Under the pieces are notes generated by a model, which was not told where the DNA came from, did not search any database, and worked only from the letters and a program-made list of their open reading frames with translations. 64,000 nucleotides of DNA, from assembly GCF_034190915.1 (NCBI RefSeq), contig NW_026947486.1:81634044-81698043 (forward strand), given 5' to 3'. This document shows, in pieces, positions 33,930 through 46,356 of the stretch (position 1 is the stretch's first letter; each line of letters begins with the position of its first letter). The stretch is from Cavia porcellus. Its lineage: Eukaryota > Chordata > Mammalia > Rodentia > Caviidae. The translations under genes and the position numbers were made by a program.

Positions 33930-36370
33930 GACAGTGCAGGCCACAGCAGCTTCAATGAACGGGAGGGGAGGCGGCACAAAGAAATACAGTGCACGCCATA
34001 GCAGGTTGACTGATCCCCGCAGCACTGCCTCCAGCACCTCAGGGCAGCCTGTGAGATCTGTCGCCCTGGCCTGCCAGAGGCTAGAGCAGCAGAGCAACTT
34101 GACACCAGCTGGCTGCCCAGACTCCTGCCCCACCGCCGCCCCCAATCCAGAAGGGAGGCGGTGCAAAGTCCGCCGCCAATGCTGATGCTGCGACCCCGCA
34201 GAGGGGAGGCAGAGCAAAGTAATACAATGCTGGCCACAGCAGCATGACTGATCCGGAGAGGAGGGGCCAGCACACGCTGTCCCTGTGTGCAGCTCACTAG
34301 CACACGGCAGTGTGAAGGTCATGTAGCCAGCGTACTTCAGAAGAATTGTAACCAACAAAGAAAGAAACTGGGGCCTCCTGGAAGAAGCAAAAAAAGATGG
34401 GAAGAGGAAGCAACAACAAAAAGTCCCCAGGCCCCAACCCTGAGAACATTGACCCAGGACAGGTAAATACAAAGGAGAATGAGAACAGCAAACATGCAAT
34501 ATCAGACATAGTGCCAGTGGACATAAAGAGATATTTCAGGACCTCATAGAGGAGTTCAAAAGTGAAATATTTAGCCAAATAAAGCAAGATATAAGATTAA
34601 TAAAAGAAATGCTAAGTACCCCTCCAGTAGACACAGACGGAAGAAGGGAGGAACTCAAAAATGGAGAGAACCATTTGATGAAGAATATAAAAAAAAATGT
34701 AGAATACATAAAGCAGATTCAAAGAGACCACCAGGAAATTAAAAACTCTATGGAAAGATGGCAAATCAGCTTGAAAGAAACTAAGGATAGATTATTCAAA
34801 CTGGAGGACAATTTTGCAATGTGTGGAGTATGAAAGGGAAAACTTTTTAAAAATAACCAAGAAACAAGCAGTAAAAATACAAAGGCTAGAAGACAACCAA
34901 AGGATGTATACCTTGACAATAAAGAATGTAAGTAAAGAAGCTGGGGTGCAAACAAAGGAATTACAAAAGGTATTCACAGAAATAATTGAGAAAAACTTCC
35001 CAAACATAGGAAAAGGAAATGATATTCTGATATATGAGGCATACAGAACTTCAGCCACCTACAATCAAAACAGCTACACCCAGGCATATAACAATCAAGA
35101 TCCCAGAAATTTAATATAAGAACAAAATATTAAAAGCTGTTAGACAAAGGAAACAGATAACCTATAGAGGTAGGCCTATTAGAATAGTGGCAGACTTCTC
35201 GACACAAACCATCGCATCAAGAAGAGCCTGGAGCGAACTATTCCAAGCCCTGAAAGAAAATAATCTCCAGCACAGATTGATATACCCTGATAAACTGTCT
35301 CTAGAAATTAATGGAGAAACAAGATGCTTCCCAGACAAAGAGGACCTTGGGAAATTCGCAACCACCAATCCAAGTCTACAGAGAATACTGCAGGGCATTC
35401 TAGGGAGAGAAAAGTACTAGGATTCCAGAACAATGGCAGAGAGGCCTCAATGAAGGGAGCCGAAAACAGAATGAAGATGACAAGCAGACAACTGAAGGCA
35501 AAAAAGAAGCATAACAGAAATGAGGCAGAGAAGATTTTATTCAAAACTGATATGATTGGTAATATCAAATCCGAGAGTATAGGCAACTACACTGAAGATG
35601 ACAAGACTCTGTGATACACATACTGGTTTGATAACTGCCGGTTTTTGAGGTTCTATACTATATACAAAATTGTGTTTTTATTAATACTGTTATGTACTGA
35701 CATGTTCAATTATATTATGTCTAATGATATAGCCAATTCTATTGGAGATAACAAGAGACAAAAAAGGAACCATGCTAGAACTCTTTGTACAACGGCCTTA
35801 TATGTCTTTTTCGTTTCATGTGTTTATAGGAATACATTTTGCTTTGCCTTGCTTTGTTTTGTTTTTCCCTCTAATATAGAAAGGATTGAAATACATGTTA
35901 AGACTCATGCATGTGTAGAATCTATAAACAGTTTATGAGAACTGATCTTAAGACACATGATGAAATGAACAGATACTTTGAAAAAGACAGTAAAATACCC
36001 AGTGCTGATCCTGGTGTGTCCTAATGTGAAACCCAGTAATAGTATCATTTTTTGTTCAGAGTGATATTAGCCTGCTTGGGTTTATTCAATCTCAACATAA
36101 TTGAAGATATGGGTAACTGCATGTATGTTTAAGTGTATAGGATTGATAACTCTATTTCTGAGTTTTTGTTGGATAGTTGAACAGAACTGATTGCAGTCTC
36201 ATTGAAGCCCTGTTTATATGCTCCACTTTATTATCTTGAATAACTATTTTTAAGAAGACAATCTGTAATCATCAACTTGTGATTTCTTACCGTTTATTTT
36301 TTCTTTGAAATTATGTATTATTTCTACCAATTTTCTGTTTTGTTTAGTCTTTCTTTAAATTAATTTTTAG
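33930..36370 (+). mobile_element. HAL1-like element (L1 ORF1 plus 3'UTR, no ORF2)
   Basis: A 5' region with two copies of a 56-bp G-rich motif (about 33,961-34,016 and 34,199-34,256) is followed by an L1-type ORF1. The ORF starts at 34,397 (MGRGSNNKKSPG) and ends at 35,420 (GILGREKY), broken by frameshifts and stops near 34,545, 34,830 and 35,117. After about 200 bp it continues as L1-like 3'UTR, 35,600-36,366. No ORF2 sequence intervenes. Known family: HAL1, or half-L1, elements in mammals have this form. The ORF1 N-terminus differs from that of the young L1 next door. The 5' boundary is uncertain. A plain deletion of ORF2 from an L1 is the alternative. Confidence 0.7.
34397..35420 (+). pseudogene. 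Broken ORF1 of the HAL1-like element
   Basis: Encodes pieces of an L1 ORF1p-like RNA-binding protein: a coiled-coil stretch (about 34,609-34,830), an RRM-like part with FPNIGKGNDILIYEAYRT, and a C-terminal domain with IRIVADFSTQTIASRRAW and LIYPDKLSLEI. The frame changes at least twice, so no intact protein is possible. Confidence 0.85.
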
Positions 36371-37770
36371 AGCTGCCACGCCTGGCCATAGGTCTGCAGA
36401 GGAGGAGCTGGGCAGATCTGGGGTGCCCTCACTGGCCTCTCTGCGTGTCTGGAGGACTCTGGATTTCTGCGCCCAGACTGCTGGAGTTCCCTCAGGCTTC
36501 CAGGTGCAGTGAAGGAGAGAGGTGGGTTTAAGGCTTCCACATCAGACTCCCCATTCCCGGCTTCATTTGGAGACCTGCTGAGCTCCCAATAGGTGGGCTG
36601 GCCCACACTACCAGCCTAGCCCAGCCTGTTTAGCTGCCGCGCCTGGCCATAGGTCTGCAGAGGAGGAGCTGGGCAGATCTGGGGTGCCCTCACTGGCCTC
36701 TCTGCGTGTCTGGAGGACTCTGGATTTCTGCGCCCAGACTGCTGGAGTTCCCTCAGGCTTCCAGGTGCAGTGAAGGAGAGAGGTGGGTTTGAGGCTTCCA
36801 CATCAGCCTCCCCATTCCCGGCTTCATTTGGAGACCTGCTGAGCTCCCGATAGGTGGGCTGGCCCACACTACCAGCCTAGCCCAGCCTGTTTAGCTGCCG
36901 CGCCTGGCCATAGGTCTGCAGAGGAGGAGCTGGGCAGATCTGGGGTGCCCTCACTGGCCTCTCTGCGTGTCTGGAGGACTCTGGATTTCTGCGCCCAGAC
37001 TGCTGGAGTTCCCTCAGGCTTCCAGGTGCAGTGAAGGAGAGAGGTGGGTTTGAGGCTTCCACATCAGACTCCCCATTCCCAGCTTCATTTGGAGACCTGC
37101 TGAGCTCCTGATAGGTGGGCTGGCCCACACTACCAGCCTAGCCCAGCCTGTTTAGCTGCCGCGCCTGGCCATAGGTCTGCAGAGGAGGAGCTGGGCAGAT
37201 CTGGGGTGCCCTCACTGGCCTCTTTGCGTGTCTGGAGGACTCTGGATATCTGCGCCCAGTCTGCTGGAGTTCCCTCAGGCTTCCAGGTGCAGTGAAGGGG
37301 AGAGGTGGGTTTGAGGCTTCCACATCAGCCTCCCCATTCCCGGCTTCATTTGGAGACCTGCTGAGCTCCCAATAGGTGGGCTGGCCCACACTACCAGCCT
37401 AGCCCAGCCTGTTTAGCTGCCGCGCCTGGCCATAGGTCTGCAGAGGAGGAGCTGGGCAGATCTGGGGTGCCCTCACTGGCCTCTCTGCGTGTCTGGAGGA
37501 CTCTGGATTTCTGCGCCCAGACTGCTGGAGTTCCCTCAGGCTTCCAGGTGCAGTGAAGGGGAGAGGTGGGTTTGAGGCTTCCACATCAGCCTCCCCATTC
37601 CCGGCTTCATTTGGAGACCTGCTGAGCTCCCGATAGGTGGGCTGGCCCACACTACCAGCCTAGCCCAGCCTGTTTAGCTGCCGCGCCTGGCCATAGGTCT
37701 GCAGAGGAGGAGCTGGGCAGATCTGGGGTGCCCTCACCGGCCTCTCTGCGTGTCTGGAGGACTCTGGATA
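36371..37770 (+). promoter_or_regulatory. Tandem 261-bp L1 promoter monomers
   Basis: Monomers begin with AGCTGCCRCGCCTGGCCATA at 36,371, 36,632, 36,893, 37,154 and 37,415. A truncated sixth starts at 37,676 and diverges at about 37,770. They are almost identical. Murine L1 uses tandem monomers as an RNA polymerase II promoter, and more monomers give more activity; the same role is inferred here. Each carries a minus-strand 83-codon frame that is a by-product of the repeat. Confidence 0.92.
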
Positions 37771-38076
37771 TCTCTGCAACCAGGGAGGGTCCACAGGTTC
37801 CTGAAGCACCGCGGCCTGTGGTGAGTACCCTAACCCGGCTGCGATTGAAGAACTGTGGAGCTTCCAAGGGGCAGGTGGGCGCACAGTGTCCCTGAGGCCC
37901 AGCTTGTCTGGAACTGCGGAGTTCTGAGCAGGCAGAGGAGGGCCACTGGTTCTGTAGGCCTAATGGCTTGGAGTAGCGCGGCGCCAGAGTCCCAGTAGCT
38001 CCAAACATAGAAGGGGATTTTCAACAGATCCTGAGGAAGCTTTCAAATAACACTTGAAACACAGAAATATAGGAAA
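37771..38076 (+). other. Non-monomeric L1 5'UTR
   Basis: GC-rich leader between the last partial monomer and ORF1, with A-rich sequence just before the ORF1 start. Confidence 0.7.
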
Positions 38077-39129
38077 ATGACAAAACGAAAGACCAAATTA
38101 CAACCTCAAACCTCCAGCCCATCTCAAGAAACCCTAGGAGCGATGTATATAGAAGAAAATATATCCGATCCACCTCATATATCGGACACAATAGCCACTG
38201 AAATTGACAAGCAACTCCAGGAAGCTTTAAAGAAATTCAAACACGAAATAATCTCCCAGATAAAAGAAGAAATGATAAAAGAAATGAAAGAGATTCTAAA
38301 TATATCTAAAGAAAACACAGATAAAAAATTGGAGGAACTAAACAAAAAGATAGAATCCCTAGACGAGCAATATAAGAAACAAACAGAATACATAATGCAG
38401 ATGCACAGAGATATATAGGAAATAAAAAACTCCACTGAAAGTTGTAAAAACCGCCTTAATGAAAGTGAAGATAGAATTTCAGACCTTGAAGACAGGATTG
38501 CAGCTAGTGAACAGGAAAGGAAAGATCTTTTGAAAATAACAAGGAACCAGGAAACAACAATTCAACAACTGCAACACGATGCAAAGAAGAATAACATAAG
38601 AATGATAGGGATTAATGAAAGAGAGGGAGACAACATGAAGGATGTCAGGAGGATATTTAGAGAAGTAATAGCTGAAAATTTCCCAAGCATGAGATCAGAA
38701 ACTGACATCAGGATCAGTGAAGCATATAGAACTCCAAACAGTCATAACCAAAATAAAACTACACCCAGACATATAATAGTCACCATCCCAGAAATCCAAC
38801 ACAAGAATAGATTATTAAAAGCTGTCAGAGAGAAAAGACAAATCACTTATAAAGGAAAACCTATCAGAATCACAGCAGACTTCTCAGCACAAACGATAAA
38901 GTCAAGAAGAGCATGGAGTGAAGTATTCCAGATCCTAAAGCAAAATGATTTCCAACCAAGACTGATATATCCTGCAAAACTATCATTCAAAATAGATGGT
39001 GCAATACGATACTTCCATGACAAAGAACAGCTGAAGAACTTCATGAACACCAAACCAACCCTGCAAAAAATATTGAAAGACAGTTTAGATACACAAAGGA
39101 AAAAACCACTAAGCAAAGCAAATAATTAA
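38077..39129 (+). pseudogene. L1 ORF1, interrupted by one in-frame stop
   Basis: Would encode a 350-residue ORF1p, the trimeric RNA chaperone of L1 particles. Starts MTKRKTKLQPQ. The coiled coil covers about residues 40-155, the RRM-like domain starts at about 172 (NNIRMIGINEREGDN), and the C-terminal domain includes FSAQTIKSRRAW and LIYPAKLSFKI. A TAG at 38,416-38,418 replaces codon 114 inside the coiled coil. The frame is open on both sides, and a CAG to TAG change is the likely cause. No frameshift was seen. Confidence 0.92.
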
Positions 39130-39148
39130 ACAGAACCGAAAGATAAAG

Positions 39149-42100
39149 ATGCAACAGCAGAGAGATAACATTCCGACAATTAACCAGCATTTAACAGTAA
39201 TAACCATTAATGTAAATGGTCTCAATGCACCAATCAAAAGAAACAGACTAGCAGAATGGATCAAGAAACAAAATCCAACCATATGCTGTTTACAGGAAAC
39301 ACATCTAACCCAGAAAGATACTCACAGACTGAAAGTCAAAGGATGGAAAACAATTCTTCATGCAGCAGGAATCCAAAAAAAGGCAGGAGTAGCCATTCTG
39401 TTTGCAGACAACGTGAACTTTAAACCAACAATGACCATAAAGGACAAAGAAGGTCACTACATACTCGTAAGGGGAAAACTCCAAGAGGAAGAGATAACTA
39501 TCTTAAATATATATACACCAAACTCCAGAGCACCCAGTTATATAAAACAATTATTAACAGAAATGAAAACTCAAATTATCAGTAACACAATTGTAACAGG
39601 AGACCTTAATACACCACTGACACCAAGGGACAGATCAACCAGACAGAAAATGAGCAAAGAAATAACAGAACTGAATCACACCTGTGAACAAATGGGTTTG
39701 ATAGACATATACAGAATGTTCCACCCAACAACATCAGAATACACATTCTTCTCAGCAGTAAATGGATCATTTTCTAAAATAGACCATATATTAGCTCACA
39801 GAACATATTTAAGCAAATGCAAAAGAGTTGAAATCATCCCTTGCATATTATCGGATCATAGCGCTCTGAAATTAGAAATTAATGACAAAGGATACTGCAA
39901 AAATTCCGCAAACACATGGAAACTAAATAACACACTCTTGAGTAATCAGTGGGTCACAGAAGAAATTAAAGAAGAAATTAAACAATACCTAAAAGAAAAT
40001 GAAAATGCAGATACAACTTACCAGAATCTGTGGGATGCAATGAAAGCCGATCTGAGAGGAAAATTTATTGCACTGAGTTCCCACATCAGGAAAACAGAAC
40101 GAATACAAATAAATAACTTGATGCTACACCTCAAACAGCTAGAAAAAGAAGAGCAAGTCAAGCCCAAAGCCAAAAGAAGAGAGGAAATTATAAAAATCAG
40201 AGCAGAAATCAATGCAATAGAGACTAAGAAAACAATCCAAAGAATCAACGAATCAAAGAGTTGGTTCTTTGAAAGAATAAATAAAATCGATAAGCCCATA
40301 GCCAACCTTATTAAAAAAAGGAAAGAAAAAGCTCAAATTCATGCAATAAGAAATGAAAAAGGAGAAATCACTACAGACCCAATAGAAATACAGAGGATCA
40401 TCAATACCTATTTCGAAAACCTCTACTCTCAAAAGTTTGATAACACAGAAGAAATAGACAGATTCTTAGAAGCATATGAAGTACCAAAGCTAGATCAAGA
40501 GGATATAAAACTGTTGAATAACCCAATCTCTGCTAATGAAATTGAGAATGTAATTGGGTCCTTGCCCACCAAGAAGAGCCCAGGCCCAGATGGATTCACT
40601 GCAGAATTCTACAAGAAATATAAAGAAGACCTAATGCCGACACTCCTCAAACTATTCAATGAAATTGAAAGGGAAGCAATCCTTCCTAAGTCATTCCTGG
40701 AAGCAAATATTACTCTAGTACCAAAACCTGAGAAAGACCCAACTATAAAAGAGAACTATAGACCGATCTCCCTAATGAACACAGATGCAAAAATCCTCAA
40801 TAAAATATTGGCAAATAGGATCCAGCAAATCATCAAGAAGATTATACACCATGACCAGGTGGGATTCATCCCAGGAATGCAAGGATGGTTCAACATACGC
40901 AAATCAATAAATGTAATCCACCATATCAATAAAGCCAAAAATAAGAATCACATGATCATCTCTATAGATGCAGAAAAAGCCTTCGATAAGGTCCAACACT
41001 TATTCATGATAAGAACTTTACAGAAAATTGGAATAAATGGTCTTTACCTCAATATAATAAAGGCCATTTATGACAAACCAACAGCCAGCATCATACTAAA
41101 TGGCCAAAAATTGAAAGCCTTTACTTTAAAATCGGGTACAAGACAAGGATGTCCTTTATCACCACTCCTATTTAATATAGTACTGGAAGTACTAGCCAGA
41201 GCAATTAGGCAAGAAAGAGAAATAAAAGGGGTAAAGATAGGAAAAGAAGAAGTTAAATTATCATTATTTGCAGATGACATGATACTCTACATAGAAGACC
41301 CCCTAAACTCCATTGAAATACTCTTAGATACAATAAATAAATTCAGTAATGTGGCTGGATACAAAATCAATACTCAGAAATCAATAGCATTCCTATACAC
41401 GAACAACAAAATTACAGAGAGGGAAATAAGAGAAACTGGACTATTCACATTAGCAGGCAAAAAAATGAAATATTTAGGAATTACTCTTACGAAAGAAGTG
41501 AAAGACTTATACAGTGAAAATTATATTACACTGAAAAAGGAAATTGAAGATGATCTCAGAAAATGGAAAGACATCCCTTGCTCATGGATAGGAAGAACAA
41601 ACATTGTGAAAATGGCCATTCTCCCAAAACTGTTATACAGATTCAATGCAATCCCAATAGAAATACCATCAACATACCTTATAGATCTAGAGAAATCACT
41701 CCTAAATTTCATCTGGAACCAGAAGAGACCTAGAATACCAAAGGCAATTCTAAGCAGCAAAGACAAAGCAGGAGGCATCACAATCCCTGACTTGAAGTTA
41801 TACTACAAAGCAACAGTAGTAAAATCAACACGGTATTGGAATCAAAACAGAGCTGAAGATCAGTGGAATAGATTAGAAGATACAACCACAACTACGAACA
41901 CACTCAACCACCTTATTTTTGATAAAGGAGCCAAGCAGGTTCACTGGAAGAACGACAGTCTCTTTAATAAATGGTGCTGGAAAAACTGGCTCTCCATTTG
42001 CCGAAAACTAAAGCTAGACCGATGTCTATCACCATGTACTAAATTAAAATCTAAATGGGTCAAGGATCTGAATATTAAAACAGAAACACTAAATCTATTG

Positions 42101-42985
42101 GAAGACAAAATAGGTAGAAACCTTGGAGACATAGGAGTAGGTAAAGAATTCATGAACAGGACTCAAACCGCACGGGAAATACTTCCCAGAATCAATAACT
42201 GGGACCACTTCTTATTAAAAAGTTTCTGCATATCAAAAGAAATCTCCAGCATAGTGAAAAGAAAACCCACAAACTGGGAAAAGATTTTAGTGAACTCTCT
42301 CTCAGACAAGGGCCTCTTGTCTAAAACATATAAAGAATTAAAGAAACTCAGACCTCCGAAATTCAAAGATCCAATCCAAAAATGGGCATCTGAGATGAAT
42401 ATGCAATTCTCAGATGAAGAAATGCAAATGGCAAATAAATACATGAAAAAATGCTCATCATCATTGGTCATTAGAGAAATGCAAATTAAAACCACACTGA
42501 GATGCCATCTCACTCCTGAAAGAATGGCCAGGATCAAGAAAACCGACAACAAATGCTGGAGAGGCTGTGGGGAAAAAGGAACTCTCCTGCACTGCTGGTG
42601 GGAGTGTAGACTGGTACAGCCTTTGTGGAGATCTGTCTGGAGATTTCTCAAAAAGTTGGGACTGGAAATCCCATTTATTCCAGCTATTCCACTTCTAGGC
42701 ATATTCCCAGAAGAACTGAAAGCATCATACCACAGTGATATATGTGCACCTATGTTTATAGCAGCACAATTTGTAATCGCCAGATCTTGGAAACAACCCA
42801 AGTGCCCATCAACTGAGGAATGGATAAAAAAGTTGTGGTATTTCTATACAATGGAGTATTATTCAGCTATAAAGAAGGATCACATTGAGATATTTATCAA
42901 TAAATGGGCGCAGCTTGAGACTATACTCATAAGTGAAATAAATCAATCTCGCATGTGTGAATACCGAATAGTTTCCCTAATGTAA
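39149..42985 (+). CDS. L1 ORF2, endonuclease and reverse transcriptase (intact)
   Basis: Encodes 1,278 residues without interruption. The N-terminal AP-type endonuclease has INVNGL (N21), QETHL (E50), GDLNTPL and a SDHSALKL end motif. The reverse transcriptase follows, with a conserved KKSPGPDGF segment, [12 protein letters not shown] and the catalytic FADD at residues 707-710. The C-terminal Cys-rich segment has C1136, C1140, H1148 and C1153, the C-x3-C-x7-H-x4-C pattern of L1 proteins. It nicks target DNA and reverse-transcribes L1 RNA in place. All key residues that I can identify are present, and the length is normal for mammals. Confidence 0.97.
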   Translation: MQQQRDNIPTINQHLTVITINVNGLNAPIKRNRLAEWIKKQNPTICCLQETHLTQKDTHRLKVKGWKTILHAAGIQKKAGVAILFADNVNFKPTMTIKDKEGHYILVRGKLQEEEITILNIYTPNSRAPSYIKQLLTEMKTQIISNTIVTGDLNTPLTPRDRSTRQKMSKEITELNHTCEQMGLIDIYRMFHPTTSEYTFFSAVNGSFSKIDHILAHRTYLSKCKRVEIIPCILSDHSALKLEINDKGYCKNSANTWKLNNTLLSNQWVTEEIKEEIKQYLKENENADTTYQNLWDAMKADLRGKFIALSSHIRKTERIQINNLMLHLKQLEKEEQVKPKAKRREEIIKIRAEINAIETKKTIQRINESKSWFFERINKIDKPIANLIKKRKEKAQIHAIRNEKGEITTDPIEIQRIINTYFENLYSQKFDNTEEIDRFLEAYEVPKLDQEDIKLLNNPISANEIENVIGSLPTKKSPGPDGFTAEFYKKYKEDLMPTLLKLFNEIEREAILPKSFLEANITLVPKPEKDPTIKENYRPISLMNTDAKILNKILANRIQQIIKKIIHHDQVGFIPGMQGWFNIRKSINVIHHINKAKNKNHMIISIDAEKAFDKVQHLFMIRTLQKIGINGLYLNIIKAIYDKPTASIILNGQKLKAFTLKSGTRQGCPLSPLLFNIVLEVLARAIRQEREIKGVKIGKEEVKLSLFADDMILYIEDPLNSIEILLDTINKFSNVAGYKINTQKSIAFLYTNNKITEREIRETGLFTLAGKKMKYLGITLTKEVKDLYSENYITLKKEIEDDLRKWKDIPCSWIGRTNIVKMAILPKLLYRFNAIPIEIPSTYLIDLEKSLLNFIWNQKRPRIPKAILSSKDKAGGITIPDLKLYYKATVVKSTRYWNQNRAEDQWNRLEDTTTTTNTLNHLIFDKGAKQVHWKNDSLFNKWCWKNWLSICRKLKLDRCLSPCTKLKSKWVKDLNIKTETLNLLEDKIGRNLGDIGVGKEFMNRTQTAREILPRINNWDHFLLKSFCISKEISSIVKRKPTNWEKILVNSLSDKGLLSKTYKELKKLRPPKFKDPIQKWASEMNMQFSDEEMQMANKYMKKCSSSLVIREMQIKTTLRCHLTPERMARIKKTDNKCWRGCGEKGTLLHCWWECRLVQPLWRSVWRFLKKLGLEIPFIPAIPLLGIFPEELKASYHSDICAPMFIAAQFVIARSWKQPKCPSTEEWIKKLWYFYTMEYYSAIKKDHIEIFINKWAQLETILISEINQSRMCEYRIVSLM

Positions 42986-44203
42986 GTAATGATTCAAATA
43001 TATAAAAATATGTGGTAATCATGATTCCCCATTAGGTGGCCTTGAAGCCTTATAAAGTTTTCACTCATTAATTAGAAAGGCTTTATTCTGGGCTTCTTGA
43101 TATGAAAATATTTGAAGCTAGAGTATATGAAGTTTTACCCAAATATTTCAAGGAAAAAGACACTATGGTAACTACTATTAAGTCAGGTTATATAGTGGTG
43201 AAGTACTAGGTTATTGAAACAGTCATGCTGTGACCTCTATTGTTATATTGTTATGTCCTGGTTTATCTCAATCTCCCCCTTATTGTTTCAAAAAAAAATT
43301 ATTTAGTCATTTCTTATGTTTGTCTTAATTAAAGAAAAAATTCAAAAAAATTAGGATATATAAATAGTAACTCTTTTCGATTTCCTATTAACTTGTTTTG
43401 AAGTCCTGTAGTACTCCCACGATCTTGTTTTGACTGATTAGACTCTGTTCCATTCTATATGATAGTATCAAGTTTGAAGACATAGGCAACTACTTTGAAG
43501 ACAATAAGATTCACTAAGATACCCATTCTGGTTTGACTATTGTCTTCTTTGGAAGTCCTGTAATGTTTACAATGCCTAAGTTTTATTGGTCTTGTTCTCT
43601 ACTGTTTTGTCCAACTTTATAATATCTAATAAGATAGACAATTCTTTTTAAGGAAACAAGGGACAACGTTGATAACCATTGTTGATAAACTTGTACTCTG
43701 TTCTACACCATGTGCTACGTCTATCCTTGGTATTGACTGACAGCTTTGTTTTGCCATATTTGACTGTATTCTTCCCCCCCCCAAAGAAAGTAATAAGCAC
43801 TAAGGAGTAATAAAATCCAAGATGTGTAAATTTTGTTGTAAAAAAGAGAGGGGAAAAAAAAAAAAAAGAAAAAGAGCTCTAACGGATATAACAGCAAGTG
43901 TGTTTGGGGGTGTTAAATAGCTGACTTTATCAATGTTTTTGGAACATTGAACACAGCTGTTTGCAGTCTCCCTGTTTGAATGTCCACCTTGTGTTCTTTG
44001 ATACTGTGATTTGAGGAACTATTTTCAAGAAAATAGTGTGTAATCTACTAGCAGGTAATTTCTTACTGTTATGGTTTTTTGTTTCGTTTTGTTTTGTTTT
44101 GTTTTGTAGTTCTGTATTGCGTGTACCCTTACGCCGCTTTGGTTTGTTTTGTGTTTTTCTCTTTTTCCTCTTAAATTAAAAAAAAAATTTTTTTTAAAAA
44201 AAG
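42986..44203 (+). other. L1 3'UTR
   Basis: Matches the 3'UTR of the truncated L1 at 4,110-5,519. It ends in A/T-rich sequence near 44,173-44,203. The (TTTTG)n-like stretch at about 44,085-44,110 and the A-rich run at 43,854-43,872 are simple sequence within it. Confidence 0.8.
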
Positions 44204-44596
44204 ACACTACATTACCCAGTGGTGAAAACAGAGTGTCATGATGTAAAATCTAGCAATACTATTATTCCTTTTTCAGAATGATTTTAACCTGCTTTGTTTG
44301 TTTAAACATAAATTAAGATATGGATGACTGCATGTATGCTTAAGTGTATAGGATAGACAACCATGTTACTAAGTTTTTGTTGGACAGTTGAACAGAACTG
44401 TTTGCAATCTCGCTGTCTGAATTCCCACTTTACATGCTCCATTTTTGTACCTTGAACAATTATTTGTAAAACGACAATATGTGAAAATCAACTAGTGATT
44501 TCTGTTTATTTTTTTTTTCTGAACGTATGTATTATTTCTACCTATTTTCTGTTTGGTTTAGTCTTTCTTTAAATAAAAATTTTAAAAAATAAATAG
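44204..44596 (+). mobile_element. Second L1/HAL1 3' end directly after the full-length L1
   Basis: Similar to 35,985-36,366, the 3' end of the HAL1-like element, and ends TTTAAATAAAAATTTTAAAA. The full-length L1 is therefore bracketed by two copies of this 390-bp module. Possible causes are a separate truncated insertion, a 3' extension carried by the L1, or a local duplication. Confidence 0.7.
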
Positions 44597-45540
44597 ACAG
44601 ACACATAACACAATGGCCTCAAGATATGGTGAATGTTTGCCTTTTTAAAAAATAGTTCTTGCTGTAAAAGAGACACTGCCAACAAGTAAAGGCTAAGCAT
44701 GCTTGAAGAGATGGGATGTCTTTCAGCATTTTGAAAATGTGTCTTTCTGTCTGAAGTTGTAGATTACCAGATACCTTGTTTACCCCTTGTTGATCCAATA
44801 CATGCAGAATTCCCTTCAAGTAAGAACTTATAATGTGTCCTCTTCCAAATCAGTCACCACATCTATCACCACAAAGTGGCTCCTGCCCTGTCCTCAAAGT
44901 CCACACGGTGTTTGAATGCATTCAAGTCCTCCAGGCTGCCACAAATACACAACTACACACCCCAACTACGACTGTCAGAAATGCTTCAGAAAGCAGCAAG
45001 AATGATGACACAACTGCATACAATGCAGGGAGGGGTGCACTGATGGGGATTAATGACAAGGAGTGTTTTATGGTGATAGGTTCTGAAACATATTTACACG
45101 CTAAACACACAGATATGGATATCACACAGGGACGTTTCTATTACTGGTTTGTGACCAATATTTTAGAAGCAAAGACGGTGTGTTTGTCCATCTTTAGGTA
45201 TAAATGGACATGACATGGAGCATGTCTGTATGTCCAGTACAGGAGAGACTGAGGAAGGAAAGTCACCATGACATTGAGGCTATTTGGGACACAAAGTGAG
45301 ATCAAGGACAGCTTGAACTATAAAGGGAAATCAAGCCTCAAACACCCAAAATAAATACATAAATAAATGGATATAGCTGTATCATCCCTGTGGATAGTAT
45401 GAACTAATGAATTCATGAAGTCCATTAAACAATTTCTCTTGACATGGTTTAGAAATAAATGATCAGTTTTGTAAACTGAATCATCCCTAAACATCAAGGG
45501 CAGCAGAGAAACATCTAACGTCTTCCAAGGTCACGGGACT
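44597..45540. other. Spacer, no gene recognised
   Basis: Holds a worn B1-like SINE at about 45,205-45,360 and otherwise unrecognised sequence. A 126-codon plus-strand ORF at 44,833-45,213 shows no family features. Confidence 0.5.
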
Positions 45541-46356
45541 CAAACAGCTGCCACTTCTGAGCTCTGAGAGAAGGAAGAATGAAAAGGAGAGTGAACACAG
45601 AGATGAGGGGGAAGTCCCTCTCTGCTCCGGTATGCTTTAGCGCCCTCTGCTGACCTCACAGGAGTGTTACAACTGAGCCAGGCCAAGGGAAGGACAGACA
45701 GTCAGCTTCTCAGTTGGGGAAGCTATGAGAATTGGGCTCCTGGCCTGGGGATGGGAAACAAAATTGCAGTGTCCTCTCTGACTTTCAAGGAGTTCAGTCA
45801 TGTGGTTCTCTGGAAGCAGCAGGACCTCTGTTCCACAACTGCCGCTGGCTCCCCATTCACTCAACAACATGGAGGCCTTCGAGCAGGACTGGGAGCACAG
45901 GACATGGCCACGCATCTGCCTCCTTTGCACTGACCAGGAAGTCACCTCTTGGGGAGCTGCTGTCAGAGTCCGGGGTTGCCATGGAACTCCTCAGCCTGGG
46001 TGAGACCCAGCCCTGCCTGTACCTGTTGTTTTCTCTCCAGGGACCTGCGTAAGCCTCTTTTACACACAGTGCAACATTGCACAGAGCTGACATTTCCCAA
46101 ATGTCAGCACACTGCCGAGGAAATCATGGACAGTTTTCAGGGTACAGAAAATTATGTATAAAATACGGATCATTAAAAACTTTCCATGGCACTTAGAATA
46201 CTGCTTTGCTAGGTCTCTTTATGGTGACTCAGATGAGTGCTTTCATGACAAAAGACCTCATCATCACTTGTTGAAATGACATTCCCAGGTCAAATGATGT
46301 TTATATTCACTATCCCTACAGTTGCCAGAGAAAGAAACGTACTGAAAATTCATTAC
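45540..46356. repeat. Duplicated 3' flank of copy C
   Basis: 45,560-46,160 is paralogous to 54,320-54,500 and 55,090-55,510, and more distantly to 2,830-3,330. No gene seen. Confidence 0.7.

Larger units (their letters stand above)
36371..44203 (+). mobile_element. Full-length L1 retrotransposon
   Basis: Contains all L1 parts in order: a monomeric promoter (36,371-37,770), unique 5'UTR (37,771-38,076), ORF1 (38,077-39,129), a 19-bp gap, ORF2 (39,149-42,985), and a 3'UTR ending in an A/T-rich tail at about 44,173-44,203. ORF2 is uninterrupted and ORF1 has one stop. No clear target-site duplication was found, partly because both flanks are themselves L1-like. It separates the B and C units. 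Confidence 0.93.

Noticed and set aside
33681..34499. 272-codon minus-strand ORF
   Set aside because: It lies antisense to the 5' region of the HAL1-like element, has low-complexity composition and matches no family.
36367..37650. Series of 83-codon minus-strand ORFs, or a possible CRISPR-like regular repeat
   Set aside because: They are the antisense of L1 promoter monomers. The units are 261 bp, contiguous and without spacers, so this is not a CRISPR array.
42163..42801. 212-codon minus-strand ORF
   Set aside because: Antisense shadow of the intact L1 ORF2.
44833..45213. 126-codon plus-strand ORF
   Set aside because: No family features, no splice context and no paralogue in the other units.
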